Of a stretch of DNA of 64,000 nt, positions 20,764 to 32,472 are shown piece after piece. How positions within the stretch are numbered: the stretch's first letter is position 1; each line of letters starts with the position of its first letter. The notes under the pieces were generated by a model that was not told the DNA's origin, searched no databases, and saw only the letters and a program-made list of their open reading frames with translations. A program made the position numbers and the translations under genes. This DNA is from Symbiodinium natans (Eukaryota > Sar > Dinophyceae > Suessiales > Symbiodiniaceae): the NCBI GenBank assembly GCA_905221605.1, contig CAJNDS010000391.1, positions 743,440 to 807,439 on the forward strand. The letters are read 5' to 3'.

Positions 20764-22628
20764 CAGCCAGTCAATGCTGTAACTTGCCTTCGCCTCGGTG
20801 TCCCAGTGTCTTAGTTGGTGAGACTTGCCCGGCAGTATTCGAAGAGGCCTGGATGCAAAAGGGGTTTAGGGGTTTAGGGTTCAGGGTTTAGGGATTCGGC
20901 GTATGTACACGCCCTCCCCAAACTTTCGAAAACCGAAGCCTGCGAACGCGGCCCTGGAGACCTCCCACTATTTTTGTTGGCGAAGGGAAGCCTCAAACAC
21001 CATTAAAGAAGCAACCCTTAACTCTGGAAGGCAACAAAGAAAACCTCAGACCAAGAAAACCCTGGGTCATGATGATGACAATCATGACGATCATGCCGAT
21101 TCTGATTCGTATTGTTGCCCCTGTTTACACTGAAGAATTACCGTTGTTTCTTTCTTATCATGATTTCCATCACTATTATGACTTCCATTGTGTGGCGAGC
21201 GGGTATTGCCCTTTACCTGCCAAAGTCTCTGGGATTCAACGTTTTGGTCCCCCAACCCTAAACCCTAAACCCTGAAACCTAAAGCCTAAAGCATAAAACC
21301 CTAAACCCTAAACCCCCAACCCTAAACCCTGAACCCTTAACCCCCCAAGAGCAGACCCTCCGCCTCGCGCACCGATCAGCCAGGTGAAATACGAGTGGGA
21401 GGCCTGGGCCCCTAGAAGCTTGTCCAGGGTTCAGGGTTCAGGGTTTAGGGTTTAGGGTTTAGGGTTTAGGGTTTAGGGTTCAGGGTTTACGGTTTAGGGT
21501 TTAGGGTTTAGGGTCCAGGATCCAGACAGGCGGTTCTGAAGTTTCCGCCCAAATTCCTGCAAGATGCCTTTGGTAGCAGCTCTTGGGGCCATTGCAAAGT
21601 TCAGGGTCAGTTTCCTAAATGGGTGGTTTCCTGAATTAGGGGGCCCCTTGCTGTTGGGTACCCATTATAAGGCGGCACCCGTTAAAACGGGATCCCTAAA
21701 CCCGAAACCCTAAACCCTTAACCCTAATTTAGAGAACTACCCATCTCACAGTCCCTTGCTGTACTTATAGACCCTGAACCCCGAAGCCTTGAGCTGCTCC
21801 CCCCGAGTGGGGTAAAGCTTCTGTGTGGACGTGCGCTGTGCCCTAAACCCTAAACTCTAAACCCTAAACCCTAAACCCTGAACCCTGAACCCTGAACCCT
21901 GAACCCTAAAAACCCTGAACCCTAAACCCTATAAACCCTAACCCTTGGAACCCTTACATGGCCTTCTGGATCCTTGTGACGATGAACAAACCATGAACCA
22001 CCCGGAAACTTTGCTTTCGCTCCAGAGCCCTGGAACCCCCTACGCAGCCTTTAAAATCCTTGTGACCACTGCACCATTCTAAGACCCTAAACCCTAAACC
22101 CTAAACCCTTCGATAACGCTCGGAACCCGAGTTTGAGACGCTGAGGCCATGTTTGGTGCTGAGGGCCAGGTGGAGGAGGTGACCCGGCTTGATGCCTTCG
22201 AAGAACTCGGAGCTGCGCAGCGCGTTTTTCGTGGGCGTTTCGGGCTTGGGGTTGAAGAAGGGTTCTCATAGGGTTGAGGCTTACATAGGTTTTGGGTTTA
22301 GGGGGCTAGAGTTGAGAGCAGGCCACGAGGAAGAGAGAGAGAGAGAGAGATAGCCAAGGAAGTAGCCAAAAGCAAACAAGCACGACCGAAGAGGAACGAA
22401 AGGAAGCGGGAATTCTGTTCGCCGCGTTTCTGGCATATGTGTTTTGGCATACTTCGCCCAAAGGAGCTTTGTCAGCTCATGTGGGATGCACCTGTAAACT
22501 GCCAAGACGATTTCGGAAAACTCGGGGCCCAGTGGCTCGGCCCTGATCTCATAAAGCCCTTCATCCGAAACAGCACTTGTTTCGAGGCTGGCGAGAAGGG
22601 TTCGGGCTTACGGCTGAGATCCGAACTT

Positions 22629-22757
22629 GGGAAGGTTAGGGTTTAGGGTTTAGGGTTTAGGGTTTAGGGTTTAGGGTTTAGGGTTTAGGGTTTAGGGTTT
22701 AGGGTTTAGGGTTTAGGGTTTAGGGTTCAGGGTTTAGGGTTTAGGGTTTAGGGTCTA
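22629..22757. repeat. TTTAGGG telomere-type array, ~18 units
   Basis: Near-perfect TTTAGGG heptamers with one TTCAGGG unit and a final TCTAGAGGG. Internal position, not next to a chromosome end within this window. Confidence 0.9.
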
Positions 22758-23215
22758 GAGGGTGTCCTAGCTGCAGGCACTGGTGGCGGCTGACTTGGAG
22801 TCGAACGAGGTCTTCGGAATGCTGGGGCGCCCAAAAAAGGGGTTTGGGTTGGTTTAGGAATCTTAGGGTTTAGGGTTTAGGGTTTAGGGTTTAGGGTTTA
22901 GGGTTAGCAGCTGAGTGAGTACACTTTACACTTTTTGGGACCCTGAATTTTGGTTTAGGGGCTTTGGGGGCCGACTACACCCTAGAACACCAGAACTGAT
23001 GCTTTTGCAGGCTCAGGTTCTTCTTCTTGCGAGAAAATGTTGATACGTGTGTGTGTGTGTGAGTGAATGATGTTTGTCTTTCTTGGCTTTTTTGTGTTTG
23101 ATTTATACTATTCCTTGTTGTGTGTTTGCTGCTTCCTTTTCCTCTTCCTATCGTTCCTTCTTCTTAGAGCTTCTTTTTGCCCAGCGCCTTCTCTGTTGTT
23201 GGGTGGGCTGGCTTA

Positions 23216-23308
23216 GGATGTTCCCCCTTATACTAACGGTCCTTCATCGGGATTATAAGATACTTTAATCCCTTTTTTTAGGGACTGTTAGTATCAGGGG
23301 GGCATCCC
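23216..23308. mobile_element. Inverted-repeat element, family C copy 1
   Basis: Left end GGATGTTCCCCCTTATACTA and right end TTAGTATCAGGGGGGCATCC are inverse. It is 93 bp with no coding potential. Confidence 0.8.
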
Positions 23309-24469
23309 AAGGGCTGGCCCAAGCTGCTCTTGAGCCAGCAGCAACGATTGGGATCTTCGTGCTGCTGGTCATGAAAAGCCGAAAGCAGTCTTAGACACAG
23401 CCCTAGGCTCTGAACTACAGAGACAAGGAACCCGGCAAAAGTCCTCAGAACGTTGGCAATCCTTTGATGAATTTAGAACCCCAACAGTAGACTGTTTGGG
23501 GAACTAGCCCAAAACCCAACAAGAATCTCAGGGCGCAACGCCCTACACCTACACCTGAAACCCAAAGAACGCAGAAACCGATGCCTTAAAGCATTTATGA
23601 AAAGGGAAGTAGGGAGCTGAGGTACCCCATAAACCCCCTTGAAGGCCTTAAAAATGAAACTATTTTCCATACCAGGCCCCGTGCCCCTCAAAGAAGCCGC
23701 CGCCACACCGAGGTTGGACGGCATCGATGTAGAGGGCAAGGCAGCCGCGTCGGTTGAGCCCTTTTTGTGGTAGTCCTATTTTTGCACGTTGATGGGGAGC
23801 TGAAACGGCGAGATCCTCCGGATGCATACCAGTTGGCAGTTTGGTGCACCAAGCCAAGAAGCACAATTGGGCCTCGCGCGCCTAGGGCAGTCTTTGCGAC
23901 ACTGCAGCTTGGGTGCACCATGGGGTAGGGGGGAGGATGATGAATTTAACAACAAGCCTTGGAAATTTCAACCTTGCACCGCAAACTCATGCCTGACTTC
24001 CCATTCGAGCCCTGAAGGATATGGTCATCACCAAATCAGCATTCGAGTTGCTTGACTTGCTCGATGCTTGGCTGGTATTTGTTTTACAACAGTAAACCCT
24101 AAACCCTAAACCCTAAACCCTAAACCCTAAACCCCCCAACCATGCAGCAGAAACCCCCCAACCATGGCTGCCGTCGGTCAATTTTGGGGGCTGTGCTCTG
24201 GTGGAATTCGGGGGAAGTTTGCCCCAAATTCTGGGCCTTCTTGGTCTTCTGATTTTTGTTGCGTTCCCTTGAGTTAAACGGCCCAGAATCCCCGAAACCC
24301 TAAACCCCTAAACCCTAAACCCGCGGTGTTACATGGCGAGACTCTGGTTTCAAGACCTGCGCTTCCAAGCCGAAACCCCACACCTGGTGCAGGGCTCACC
24401 CTCTGATCTACTAGATTCCCAGCACCGCTCTTGCCGAAACCCTAAACACTAAACCCTAAACCCTACGAA

Positions 24470-24684
24470 GAAGCAACCAGAAGAAGCAACACCCAGCCGA
24501 GGATTGGCACTTCTAAACCCTAAACCCTAAACCCTAAACCCTAAACCCTAAACCCTAAACCCTAAACCCTAAACCCTAAACCCTAAACCTCTATCCCGAG
24601 GATTGGCACTTGACGTCGAAGATTTGGCAGGACCTCCTCCTCAAGCCGCTGACGGTCGGCGGCTTCGGAGTGCTTTTTTGGGGG
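24470..24684 (+). CDS. Two exon pieces separated by a telomeric-repeat intron
   Basis: The first piece ends KKQHPAE and the second begins DWHLTSKIWQDLL and continues to about 24684. They join through GA-AG at GAG|GATTGG. The intron (24499-24599) consists of about eleven CCCTAAA units and a few extra bases. The 14-bp sequence GAGGATTGGCACTT is present at both intron ends. The protein family is not recognised; the coding call rests on the open frame, composition and the clean join. Confidence 0.45.
24499..24599. repeat. Intron made of CCCTAAA repeats between 14-bp direct repeats
   Basis: GAGGATTGGCACTT occurs at 24496-24509 and again at 24597-24610. Between the copies lie CTAAACCC heptamers (24511-24588) and the short tail TCTATCCC. 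The exact removal of one copy plus the array restores an uninterrupted exon. See findings. Confidence 0.8.
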
Positions 24685-25189
24685 TTTAGGGTTTAGGGTT
24701 TAGGGCGTGCCAGACGGGAGCGCGCTTTGGGAGCGCGCGGTAGTCTGCAGACCTACCCACCCCAAGACCGCCCACTTACAACTCTCAAGGAGTTAAGACC
24801 TTTTATTTTTTTTACAAAGCATCACATGAGTCAGCACTCACGCCCTTTCTGGGGATTTGCACAAGGTGCGTGGACCAGGCGCAAAGCTGCAGCAGACGGA
24901 AACGAGGCAGGGTCCGTGAAGACAGCTTGGGCTGGCGCGAAGGGGCTAAGGGATGGGCCAGGAACAGAGAAAGGCAGCGATGGCGCGAAGGGCTCCAGCC
25001 AGGAAGAACACACAGTGAACAGCTTGGGTTGGGCAGAGCGCCACGGAAGCAGGGCTGGAGCCAGAGGGAGAGCGCCCCGAAACAGGACACAAACTGGTGC
25101 GCGGACAGCTTGGCTTGGCGCAAGGGGGTAAGATGACTCGAACAGGCCAGAGGCCAGGGCCAGAGCCGCAAAACTGGCGCACGGTCAGG

Positions 25190-25570
25190 AGGATCAGGGT
25201 CAGGCCAGGGCCAGGGCCAGTGCCAGGGGTCAGGGTCAGGCAGAATCAGGGCCAAAGAGCGCAGAGCCAGGATCGGGGTAGGGACCGAGGTCAGGGCCAG
25301 GCCAGGGCCAGGCAGGGCCAAGGAGACCAGGAGGCCAGGGCCAGGGCCAGGGCCAGGGCCAGAGGGCAGGGCCAGCCAAGGGCCAGGGCCAGGGCCAGGG
25401 TCAGGGTCAGGGCCAGACCCAGGGCCAGGCCGGGTCAGGGCCGATTTCAGGGTGGGCCAGGGCCAGGTTAGGGCCAGGCCAGGCCAGGGCCAGGGCCAGG
25501 GCCAGGGCCAGGGCCAGGGCCAGGGCCAGGGCCAGGGCCAGGGCCAGGGCCAGGGCCAGGCGCCAGGGCC
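25190..25570. repeat. GGGCCA hexamer minisatellite
   Basis: About 60 units of GGGCCA with scattered GGGTCA, GGCCAA and other variants; perfect from 25484 to 25560. Long open frames on both strands here come only from the repeat period being a multiple of three. Confidence 0.9.
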
Positions 25571-27186
25571 AGATGGGTCCCTAAGGGAAGGGGCCGTCCC
25601 AGGGGGCCCTCCAATGCAGGACCCAACCAGGTGCGCGGACAGCTTGGGGTTCAGGGTAATATAATATAATACAGTGACAACTGCTGACTCGGCCTGTGCC
25701 TGCCTGGAGGGTAGCCAGCCTGGAGGCCAGCTCGGTCGCCCGCCTGGGGCTCCCTCGCAGGGTCTCACTGAGCGCTCGACCAGCGCCCGCCTACCCCAAA
25801 AGACAAGAGAGTGGGGTGGCGGGCGGGTTTAGGGTTTAGGGTTTAGCGTTTAGGGTTTAGGGTTTAGGGTTTAGCAAGAAGGGTTTAGGGTTTAGGTACT
25901 GTTGTAAAACAAATAGCCCAGGGTTTCGTGTTGAGAAGAATGCTTCAGTTCGTAGGGGCTACATGCGGCAGCGAATGGGCCCTGCCGATGGGGCTGTCCA
26001 TTGTTGCTTGGAAGTGGGCAGCTTCACAATACCAATGGTCAAGGGGTGGCCCTTCACAGTACGACGATCTTTTTATTGAATGATGAAATACATTCCTTAT
26101 ATGTCTGAGTGTGAGGTCGAGACACAACTTTGAAGACCCCACAAAACTGCTCACAACTTTGAAGACCCCACACACGCACACTGGTTTAATTCTTCCTCTT
26201 CCCCCCCCCATCCTCACCAAAAAAGGGCCCCAACCCCCCCAAAGAGAGAGCGCGGTTTTGTTTAGTTCGAAGCGAATCATCAGAACCACATTCCAGTGGG
26301 CCATAGTGGGCCTATTTGCAAACAGACCTAGAAATCTAACACCTCGAGGGTTTTGGGTCTTACAAGGTTGTGGTTCTGAGACGAAGGCTTGGTGATCGAT
26401 TCAGGCTGTATGCAAGAGGCCTGGTGATCTCACCGCTGCATTGCTTTCCCTCGTACTTACAGGTGCACCATGTATGTGCACAGTTGTGCAAATGTAAACT
26501 GTTATATGCAGCCCGCATGCATATATACACGTGTGTATGCCAGGTCGCACGTAAGCTGTAATGTGCTGTAGTGCAATATACGTTGCATGGCGTTAATGCA
26601 TTTGTTCTTGCATGATTGTCGTTTGTTCTGCACTATGTATGTAACACATGCATGCATGGAAGTAGGTAATCTGTGTGTGTGTGTGCACACACCTGTGAAC
26701 AAGATGTCCTCCTACCTCATGGTAGTAGCTGGTAGCTGCTGCAATCTCAGAGTCCTAAACCCTAAACCCTCCTAAACCCTAAACCCTAAACCCTAAACCC
26801 TAAACCCTAAACCCTAAACCCTAACCCCTAACCCCTAAACCCTAAGCCCTAAACCCTAAGCAGGTCAAGCAGCATCATGCAGCTCGTCAACGAGCCATTG
26901 CGAGTACCACACCCTTTTAGCTGGCGGAAGCCCACAAGCTGGCCAGAAAGGGAAGAAGACAACTTGCCCGCTAGGGTTTAGGGTTTAGGGCCAGTTTAGG
27001 GTTCAGGGTTTAGGGTTTAGGGTTTAGGGCCAGTTTAGGGTTTAGGGTTCAGGGTTCAGGGTTTAGGGTTTAGGGGGTAGGGCTTGCATGGATTCTTGGA
27101 TTCTGGCTAGCCTTTCAGTCCAGTGGCAAAAGGGGGTAGGGCTTGCTTCAAGAGCTGCGGAGAGAGCAAGGACGTTCCGAACTACG

Positions 27187-27308
27187 TTTGGAGAGTTACA
27201 TCTGTACTTACAAACTGTACTCATAACCATATTGGGGCCTTTAGGGGCTTATAAGTGGGACATAAGTACAGTTGTACTTGGTTAGTAAGTACCATGAACC
27301 TCCAAGTA
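27187..27308. mobile_element. Inverted-repeat element, family D copy 1 (left end decayed)
   Basis: Right end AAGTACCATGAACCTCCAAG is intact. The inner blocks TGTACTTA, CATATTGGGGC and GGGCTTATAAGTGGG are inverse to each other. The left end is reduced to TTTGGAGAGTT. Confidence 0.6.
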
Positions 27309-29352
27309 GGGAATTGCGTGTCACACATCGCAGCATCTGACGGTTCCACGGAGGCTCGGGTCCCTGGGCACCGGCCCCCAGCCGGAACCCCACACATCTT
27401 CCACCTCAAGCCGTAAGCCCTTGAAGCCTCAAGCCCTCAAGCCATCAAATCACAGTCACGTATTGTAGCATTCATTATATGTTGTGAGCATATAAGATAA
27501 AGTATATAATGACAACTTCCATAATTTCCCTCATCCCGCATCCAGCGACAACTCGCAACTCCCTCTGCTGGCCATGGGGAAGCGCCGCGGGGAGGTCACG
27601 AGGTCGCCCGGCTTTCGGAGCGCTGAGGGTTTAAGGGTTCAGGGTTTATGGTTTGCCGGGTTTTTGGGGTTAGGTACCCTGTTTTTAGGGGGTTTTAGGG
27701 GCTATAGGGGTTTCAGGGCTTCCTTGGTAGCCCAGTGGTGCCCTTTCCCCTTTTTTTGGTTCAAGGCTCGCTTATGATACGTTGTAGGGTTTAGGGGTTG
27801 GAAAAGGTTTAGCAAAAAGGTTGAAAGAGGTGTAGGGTCTGTTGAAAAAGGCGGCTTCGGGTTTAGGGCTTGAAAGAGGCTTTGGGTTCAGGAGTTGAAA
27901 AAAAAGTTAAAACCCTAAACCCGAAACCCTAAAGTTTGGCAGACAGCTAATATAGCATGGGCCCTCCATCTCCTGGCGTGGAGAAGCTCCCCAGTGCCCA
28001 AGGGTCCAGGGTTTAGGGTTTAGGGGTTCAAGGGGCTTCAGGGAGGAACCTGCGTCTGCGAGATTCCCTTCTGGTCCCTTTATAAGTATACTAAAAACTA
28101 GGCCGAAGGCCTATTCTACTTATTCAGGCCCCTGTATTAATCCTCAACCCCAGGGCAACATCGTCCTTTGGGGTGAGGAACCTGTGTCTAAGTGCTGGAG
28201 TCTGGGAGCATTTGGCTTGAACCCTGGGTTGGTTTTTGGCTTCGGAGTTTCATAGTCTCAAGGTGGCAAGTCCAGCATCAAAAAGTTGGCTTTACAAGCA
28301 CTACCACCCTAAACAGCAGCTATGTGGGCGGCATACTGAGATATGCCGTCAATCATGAGCTCAGTTTTTTTCAGTGGGATTCACAAACTGCTTCTTCCTA
28401 ATGTGGCAATTGCAGATCCTAAAGCAGGTCTCATTGCCGGTGGCTGGTCCTTGTTGGCGGGTGTGCCAAAGGATTCCTAGATTAAAGCCGTTCAGCTTTT
28501 CTGTGTGATAGTCAGCCAAAGTTCTCACATTGTGTGGGAGCCAGGTTGCACGGGCCTCCGAGCATCCCCCCCCCCCCCCCCCAACCGTGAAGAAGGTACA
28601 TGGCCCAAAATGGCCACCAAAATGCAACCTTCCCTCTGGGACGCAGATGCCCATGACGAGGCCCTAAAGCCTAAACCTTTGGATTCTAAACCCTAAACTC
28701 AACAAAACTGACCTCCGAAGTAGTCCCCGGAGTGTGCGCGAGTGCTGGGCGGGTGGCGAAACAACCCTCAAAGTGATCACCTAGACCTAAACCCTAAACC
28801 CTAAACTCTAAACCCTAGACCCTAAACCCTAAACCCTAAACCCTAACCGTAGGCACGCATGGATCCTCTGGGCTCCACTGCTTTGCGCGACAGCCTTCGT
28901 GACGCCGCCAGCCCCGGAACGCTTTCAGGGCTGTGGGTTCGTCTTGGGGCTTAGGGTTTATAGGGTTTAGGCGGTTTTAGGGTTTGGGGTTTGGGGTTTA
29001 GGGTTCTAAAGGTTTGATAGTTAATTAGGCTTCAGAAGCCAAGACTCAGACAGTTTGGACGCAAGGTTCAGGGTTTATGTGAAGTGAGGTGAGTGTTGAG
29101 TCCCGGTCGCAGAGAGAGGATCATCAACATGAGAGACAAGTCGCCATCATTCCCCTAGATAACCCCTATATATACCTTATATAGCCCCTATACAATATAC
29201 CTAAGTAGCCCCTCAATAACTCCTAAAGGACCCCTAAGGTCCCTTATAAGGGTCCCTACTTCAGAGCTCGGGGCAAAGGTAGCACGCGAAGTTACCAGGC
29301 AACAGTAAGGTGGGCAAGGAGGGGTTGCACGTGCCACTCCCGCTCCAGAATG

Positions 29353-29490
29353 CTTGGAGGTTCACGGTACTTATTAACCAATTATACTGTACATATAACC
29401 CACTTATACGCCCCTTAAGTGCCCCAATATGGTTATAGGTACAGTTATAAGTACAGTGATAATTGGTTCATATACATTATGAACCTCTAG
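29353..29490. mobile_element. Inverted-repeat element, family D copy 2
   Basis: Left CTTGGAGGTTCACGGTACTT and right end TATGAACCTCTAG, with the internal inverse pair ATTAACCAATTATACTGTAC and GTACAGTGATAATTGGTT. No open frame. Confidence 0.75.
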
Positions 29491-30086
29491 AGTGAGAGAG
29501 GGAGCTGATCCTCCTGAGCCCGTTTTAGGGCTTATGGCTTCAGGGTCTAGGGGTTTAAGACTTAGGGTTGAGGATTTCGGGGCGGGTTTAGGGTTTAGGG
29601 TTTAGGGTTTCGGGTCCTACAATTCAGAGGTTAGCACTCAAGGCTGAGTTGTGGAATTTAGCGTGGGGCTTGCTCAGGAACGTCCCAGGCAGCGAGCCGC
29701 CAGCCTTTTTGGGCAACGACCCTTCCCTAAGCCGAACTGAAGCCCTTGCAGACAACCCCCTAAAGCCTAAACCCTGCAGACTACACCCCCAAGAGGCTCC
29801 TAAGGCTGAGGCCTACATGCCCTAAAGCCGATGGAACCCCATCTTACGCAGGGCACCCTCAGCCCCCAAAAAATGCCTCAGCCCAAACTTAGGGGGAGGG
29901 CGGGGGGCACGATCTTGCACAACTGGCGAATCCTCAAGCCCTAAACCCTAAACCCCAAACCCTAAACCCTAAACCCCAAACCCTAAACCCCAAACCCCAA
30001 ACCCCAAACCCAAGGTGCAAGCCCTTGCTGCGGGCGGCGGCTCCTCCTCAGCAGTGGCCCTCTTATAGGAGGTCCAGGGCTAGGCT

Positions 30087-30282
30087 ACTTGGAGGTTCAT
30101 GGGTTTAGGGTTTAGGGTTTAGGGTTTAGGGTTTAGGGTTTAGGGTAGAACCCACTTATAAGCCCCTTAAGTTCCCGAATATGGTTAGAAGTACAGTTAT
30201 TCGTACAGTTCCCGAATATGGTTAGAAGTACAGTTATTCGTACAGTTACAATTGGTTAATAAGTACCATGAACCTCCAAGTA
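30087..30282. mobile_element. Family D copy 3 with a telomeric array inside
   Basis: Left end TACTTGGAGGTTCATGGG is followed at once by six or seven TTTAGGG units (30102-30146), then the element interior and right end CCATGAACCTCCAAGTA. A 37-bp inner block (CCCGAATATGGTTAGAAGTA...) is duplicated in tandem. The telomeric DNA therefore entered an existing element. Confidence 0.75.
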
Positions 30283-31867
30283 GGGGATGTGCAGGAGATC
30301 TTTGGAACACCGGCCGCTTGTCAAGCCTAAACCCCCAGTCAAGCAGCTTGTAACGGAGAAATGCCAACCTGCCCATTGGGTGCCCCTAACATCAGCACAA
30401 CTAACCCTGAATCCAAGAAGCTTTATCAAGGCCAGCCCCCAAACCCCCAGTACCCAGTAGGACCGAAACTCCAAAAGCCAGCCCCAACATGCCTAAACCC
30501 TGAAGACTAGCCTGTGGTTCCCCTGAAAAATTGGATAATGACCACGACATTTTGGAGTTGGAGAATGCCCCTGAAAATTTGAATAATTTTATACCAGCAT
30601 TTGTGAGGTTTAATCATGCCCGCGACAGTTTGGATAGCGCCCACGAGGGTTTAGGATTTAGGATTTTTTTGGATACTGCCCACGAACTTTGAATCATGCC
30701 CGCGATAGATTGGACAATTGCCGTGAAAACTTGGATACTGCGCATCGCCCACAAAAATGTGGATAATGTCCGCTAAAGTTCGGAGAATGCCCGCGCATGT
30801 ATAACGCCCGCAATGCCCGCGAAATTTGGAGGTAGGCACAAAACCCTGAACAGTTGATGCCTGAAGAACGGATTTCCAATTAAAGGGTAGGATGGATTTT
30901 GCAGATTTGGGATGCTCGTGGCTTTTCGGGGTTCAGGGTTTGTGGATGTTGGGGCTTGGGACTTTTGGTTCAGGCTTCAGGGCTAAGCCCTGAGTTGAAT
31001 TGAAACCCTAAACCCTAAACCCTAAACCCTAAACCCTAAACCGTTGAAACCCAACATCCAAAACCGGAACCAAAGCTGAGGACCGCGGTCCCACAGCCAG
31101 ACGCGCTGGGCGCGCGGCTGTTTTGGAAGTCAGCAATGTGCGCGGGACCCGCACTGTCCTGCACTGCCGGTGTAAGAGTTTAGGGTGAACCCTAAACCTT
31201 AAGCCCGAAGACCGCATGCTGTTTTGCTTGCGGTTTGTAGAGTTTGATAGACTATTCCTGGGGACCTCCTGGTTGAGGGTTTAATGTGCCGCCCCGCCGA
31301 AGTCGCAGAATACAGCCCTATGGGGATGCCCCGAACACCCAAACACCCTCAACACCCATTTGGGATTTAGAGTTTAGAGTTTAGGAGCGTAGGGTTCCGT
31401 ACAGCAACCCCCCCCCCCCCCCCTCCGCAAAAAAAACGAAGTAACATGTTTTTCTCTCCGCCCGGTTCCGGGTTTAGGGCTTAGGGTTTTTCAGTTTTCA
31501 GGACCCACGATGAACTGCGAACCCTCTTTAAGATCGATCAGCTGAAGGTGGATCAGGCCCGGCCTGACTCACACCACATGCCTAAGACCAATCAAATCCT
31601 AAACAATCCTGCGCCCCTAAGAAAAGGTATCCTGAGCCCCAAAGCCTTAAATGGGCAGGGTTTAGGGTTTAGGGTTTAGGGTTTAGGGTTTAGGGTTTAG
31701 GGTTTAGGGTTTAGGGTTTAGGGTTTAGGGTTTAGGGTTTAGGGTTTAGGGTTCCCACAAGCCCTGTAAGCTCTATGGCTGTCGGGTTAGGAATATAGTG
31801 TGCTTACCCGGCACTCGCCACGAGGCCTGGATGTCAAGGACTAGATTTCACATATACTCGGACTGAG

Positions 31868-31968
31868 AGTAGGCCCTTATTCCCTTTCTTCAGGGTTTAG
31901 GTTCCCGCCCTGTAGGCCACTTTAAGACCCAAAAGGCTCCCTTTTTCTTCCCAGGTTACTCTTGGGTC
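31868..31968. mobile_element. Introner-like element, family B copy 1
   Basis: Begins GAGTAGGCCCTTATTCC and ends TTCTTCCCAGGTTACT. The same ends occur at 48471-48553 and 49561-49677. Neighbouring exons were not identified. Confidence 0.6.
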
Positions 31969-32472
31969 CAATATGTGGGGCTTGAGGACGGGTCCGAAAG
32001 ACGCTCTTGACCTTAAACCGCAAGAAGATGTCTGGGGATACCATCAACTCGGACGATTTCGGGACATTTGGGAACCCTAAACCCTAAACACAGTTGGGAA
32101 GTCTGGGGTTTTGGGATGGTTCTCCGCGCCTACGGGGAAAAAAGAAAGAAAACTTCGCCTGTTGTAGCCTTTGAGAGTTCAACTGGGGCTAACTAGGGTT
32201 TGAGATACCCTAAATCCTAAACCCGAAACCACCCTAAGCTGCCATGTACCGATCTGCACCCCACACCCTTGAACCTCAACCTGAGTGGTCATGTGTAACG
32301 AAGCTCATGGGCTTCCCTCCGGGTTTAGGGGTTAGGGTTTAGGCCCCCTCTATACTACCCCCCCCCTAGATAACCATAATTAGTTGAGCTTATCTATCCC
32401 TAAATAGCCTTAATTGGGGGGGGGGGGGGGCCTAAACCCTGGGGGAACCGCTGATAAGCTCCCGAGCCGCAG

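Larger units (their letters stand above)
20764..24470. other. Repeat-rich region with isolated exon-like islands
   Basis: Telomeric arrays occur at 20862-20893, 21250-21345 (mixed CCCTAAA variants), 21426-21513, 21840-21945, 22085-22108, 22628-22757, 22866-22905 and 24093-24134. Elements: a family K left end at 22906-22945 and a family C copy at 23216-23308. Islands with coding-like composition and splice-like borders lie at 22132-22265, 22775-22842 and 23677-23773. None matches a family I know, and both strands are open at 22132-22265. Confidence 0.4.
25800..32472. other. Repeat-rich region upstream of the ABC-F exons
   Basis: Telomeric arrays occur at 25825-25895, 26752-26858, 26970-27075, 28790-28850, 29585-29610, 29937-30012, 30103-30147, 31003-31043 and 31657-31753. 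Family D elements lie at 27187-27308, 29353-29490 and 30087-30282; family F at 27731-27776; family B at 31868-31968. Exon-like islands at about 26855-26912, 27573-27627, 28868-28930, 29634-29685, 30014-30068 and 31508-31560 have open frames but no recognised domains. Some may be 5' exons of the ABC-F gene, which must have an N-terminal strand upstream of its Walker A. Confidence 0.4.

Noticed and set aside
24812-25768. 318-residue minus-strand open frame rich in Trp, Pro and Gly
   Set aside because: Produced by the GGGCCA hexamer array; a period divisible by three keeps all frames open.
28600-28620. TGGCCCAAAATGGCC resembling the reversed dinoflagellate spliced leader (GCCATTTTGGCTCAAG)
   Set aside because: Only about 12 bases match and the CTCAAG end is missing; not enough for a relict leader.
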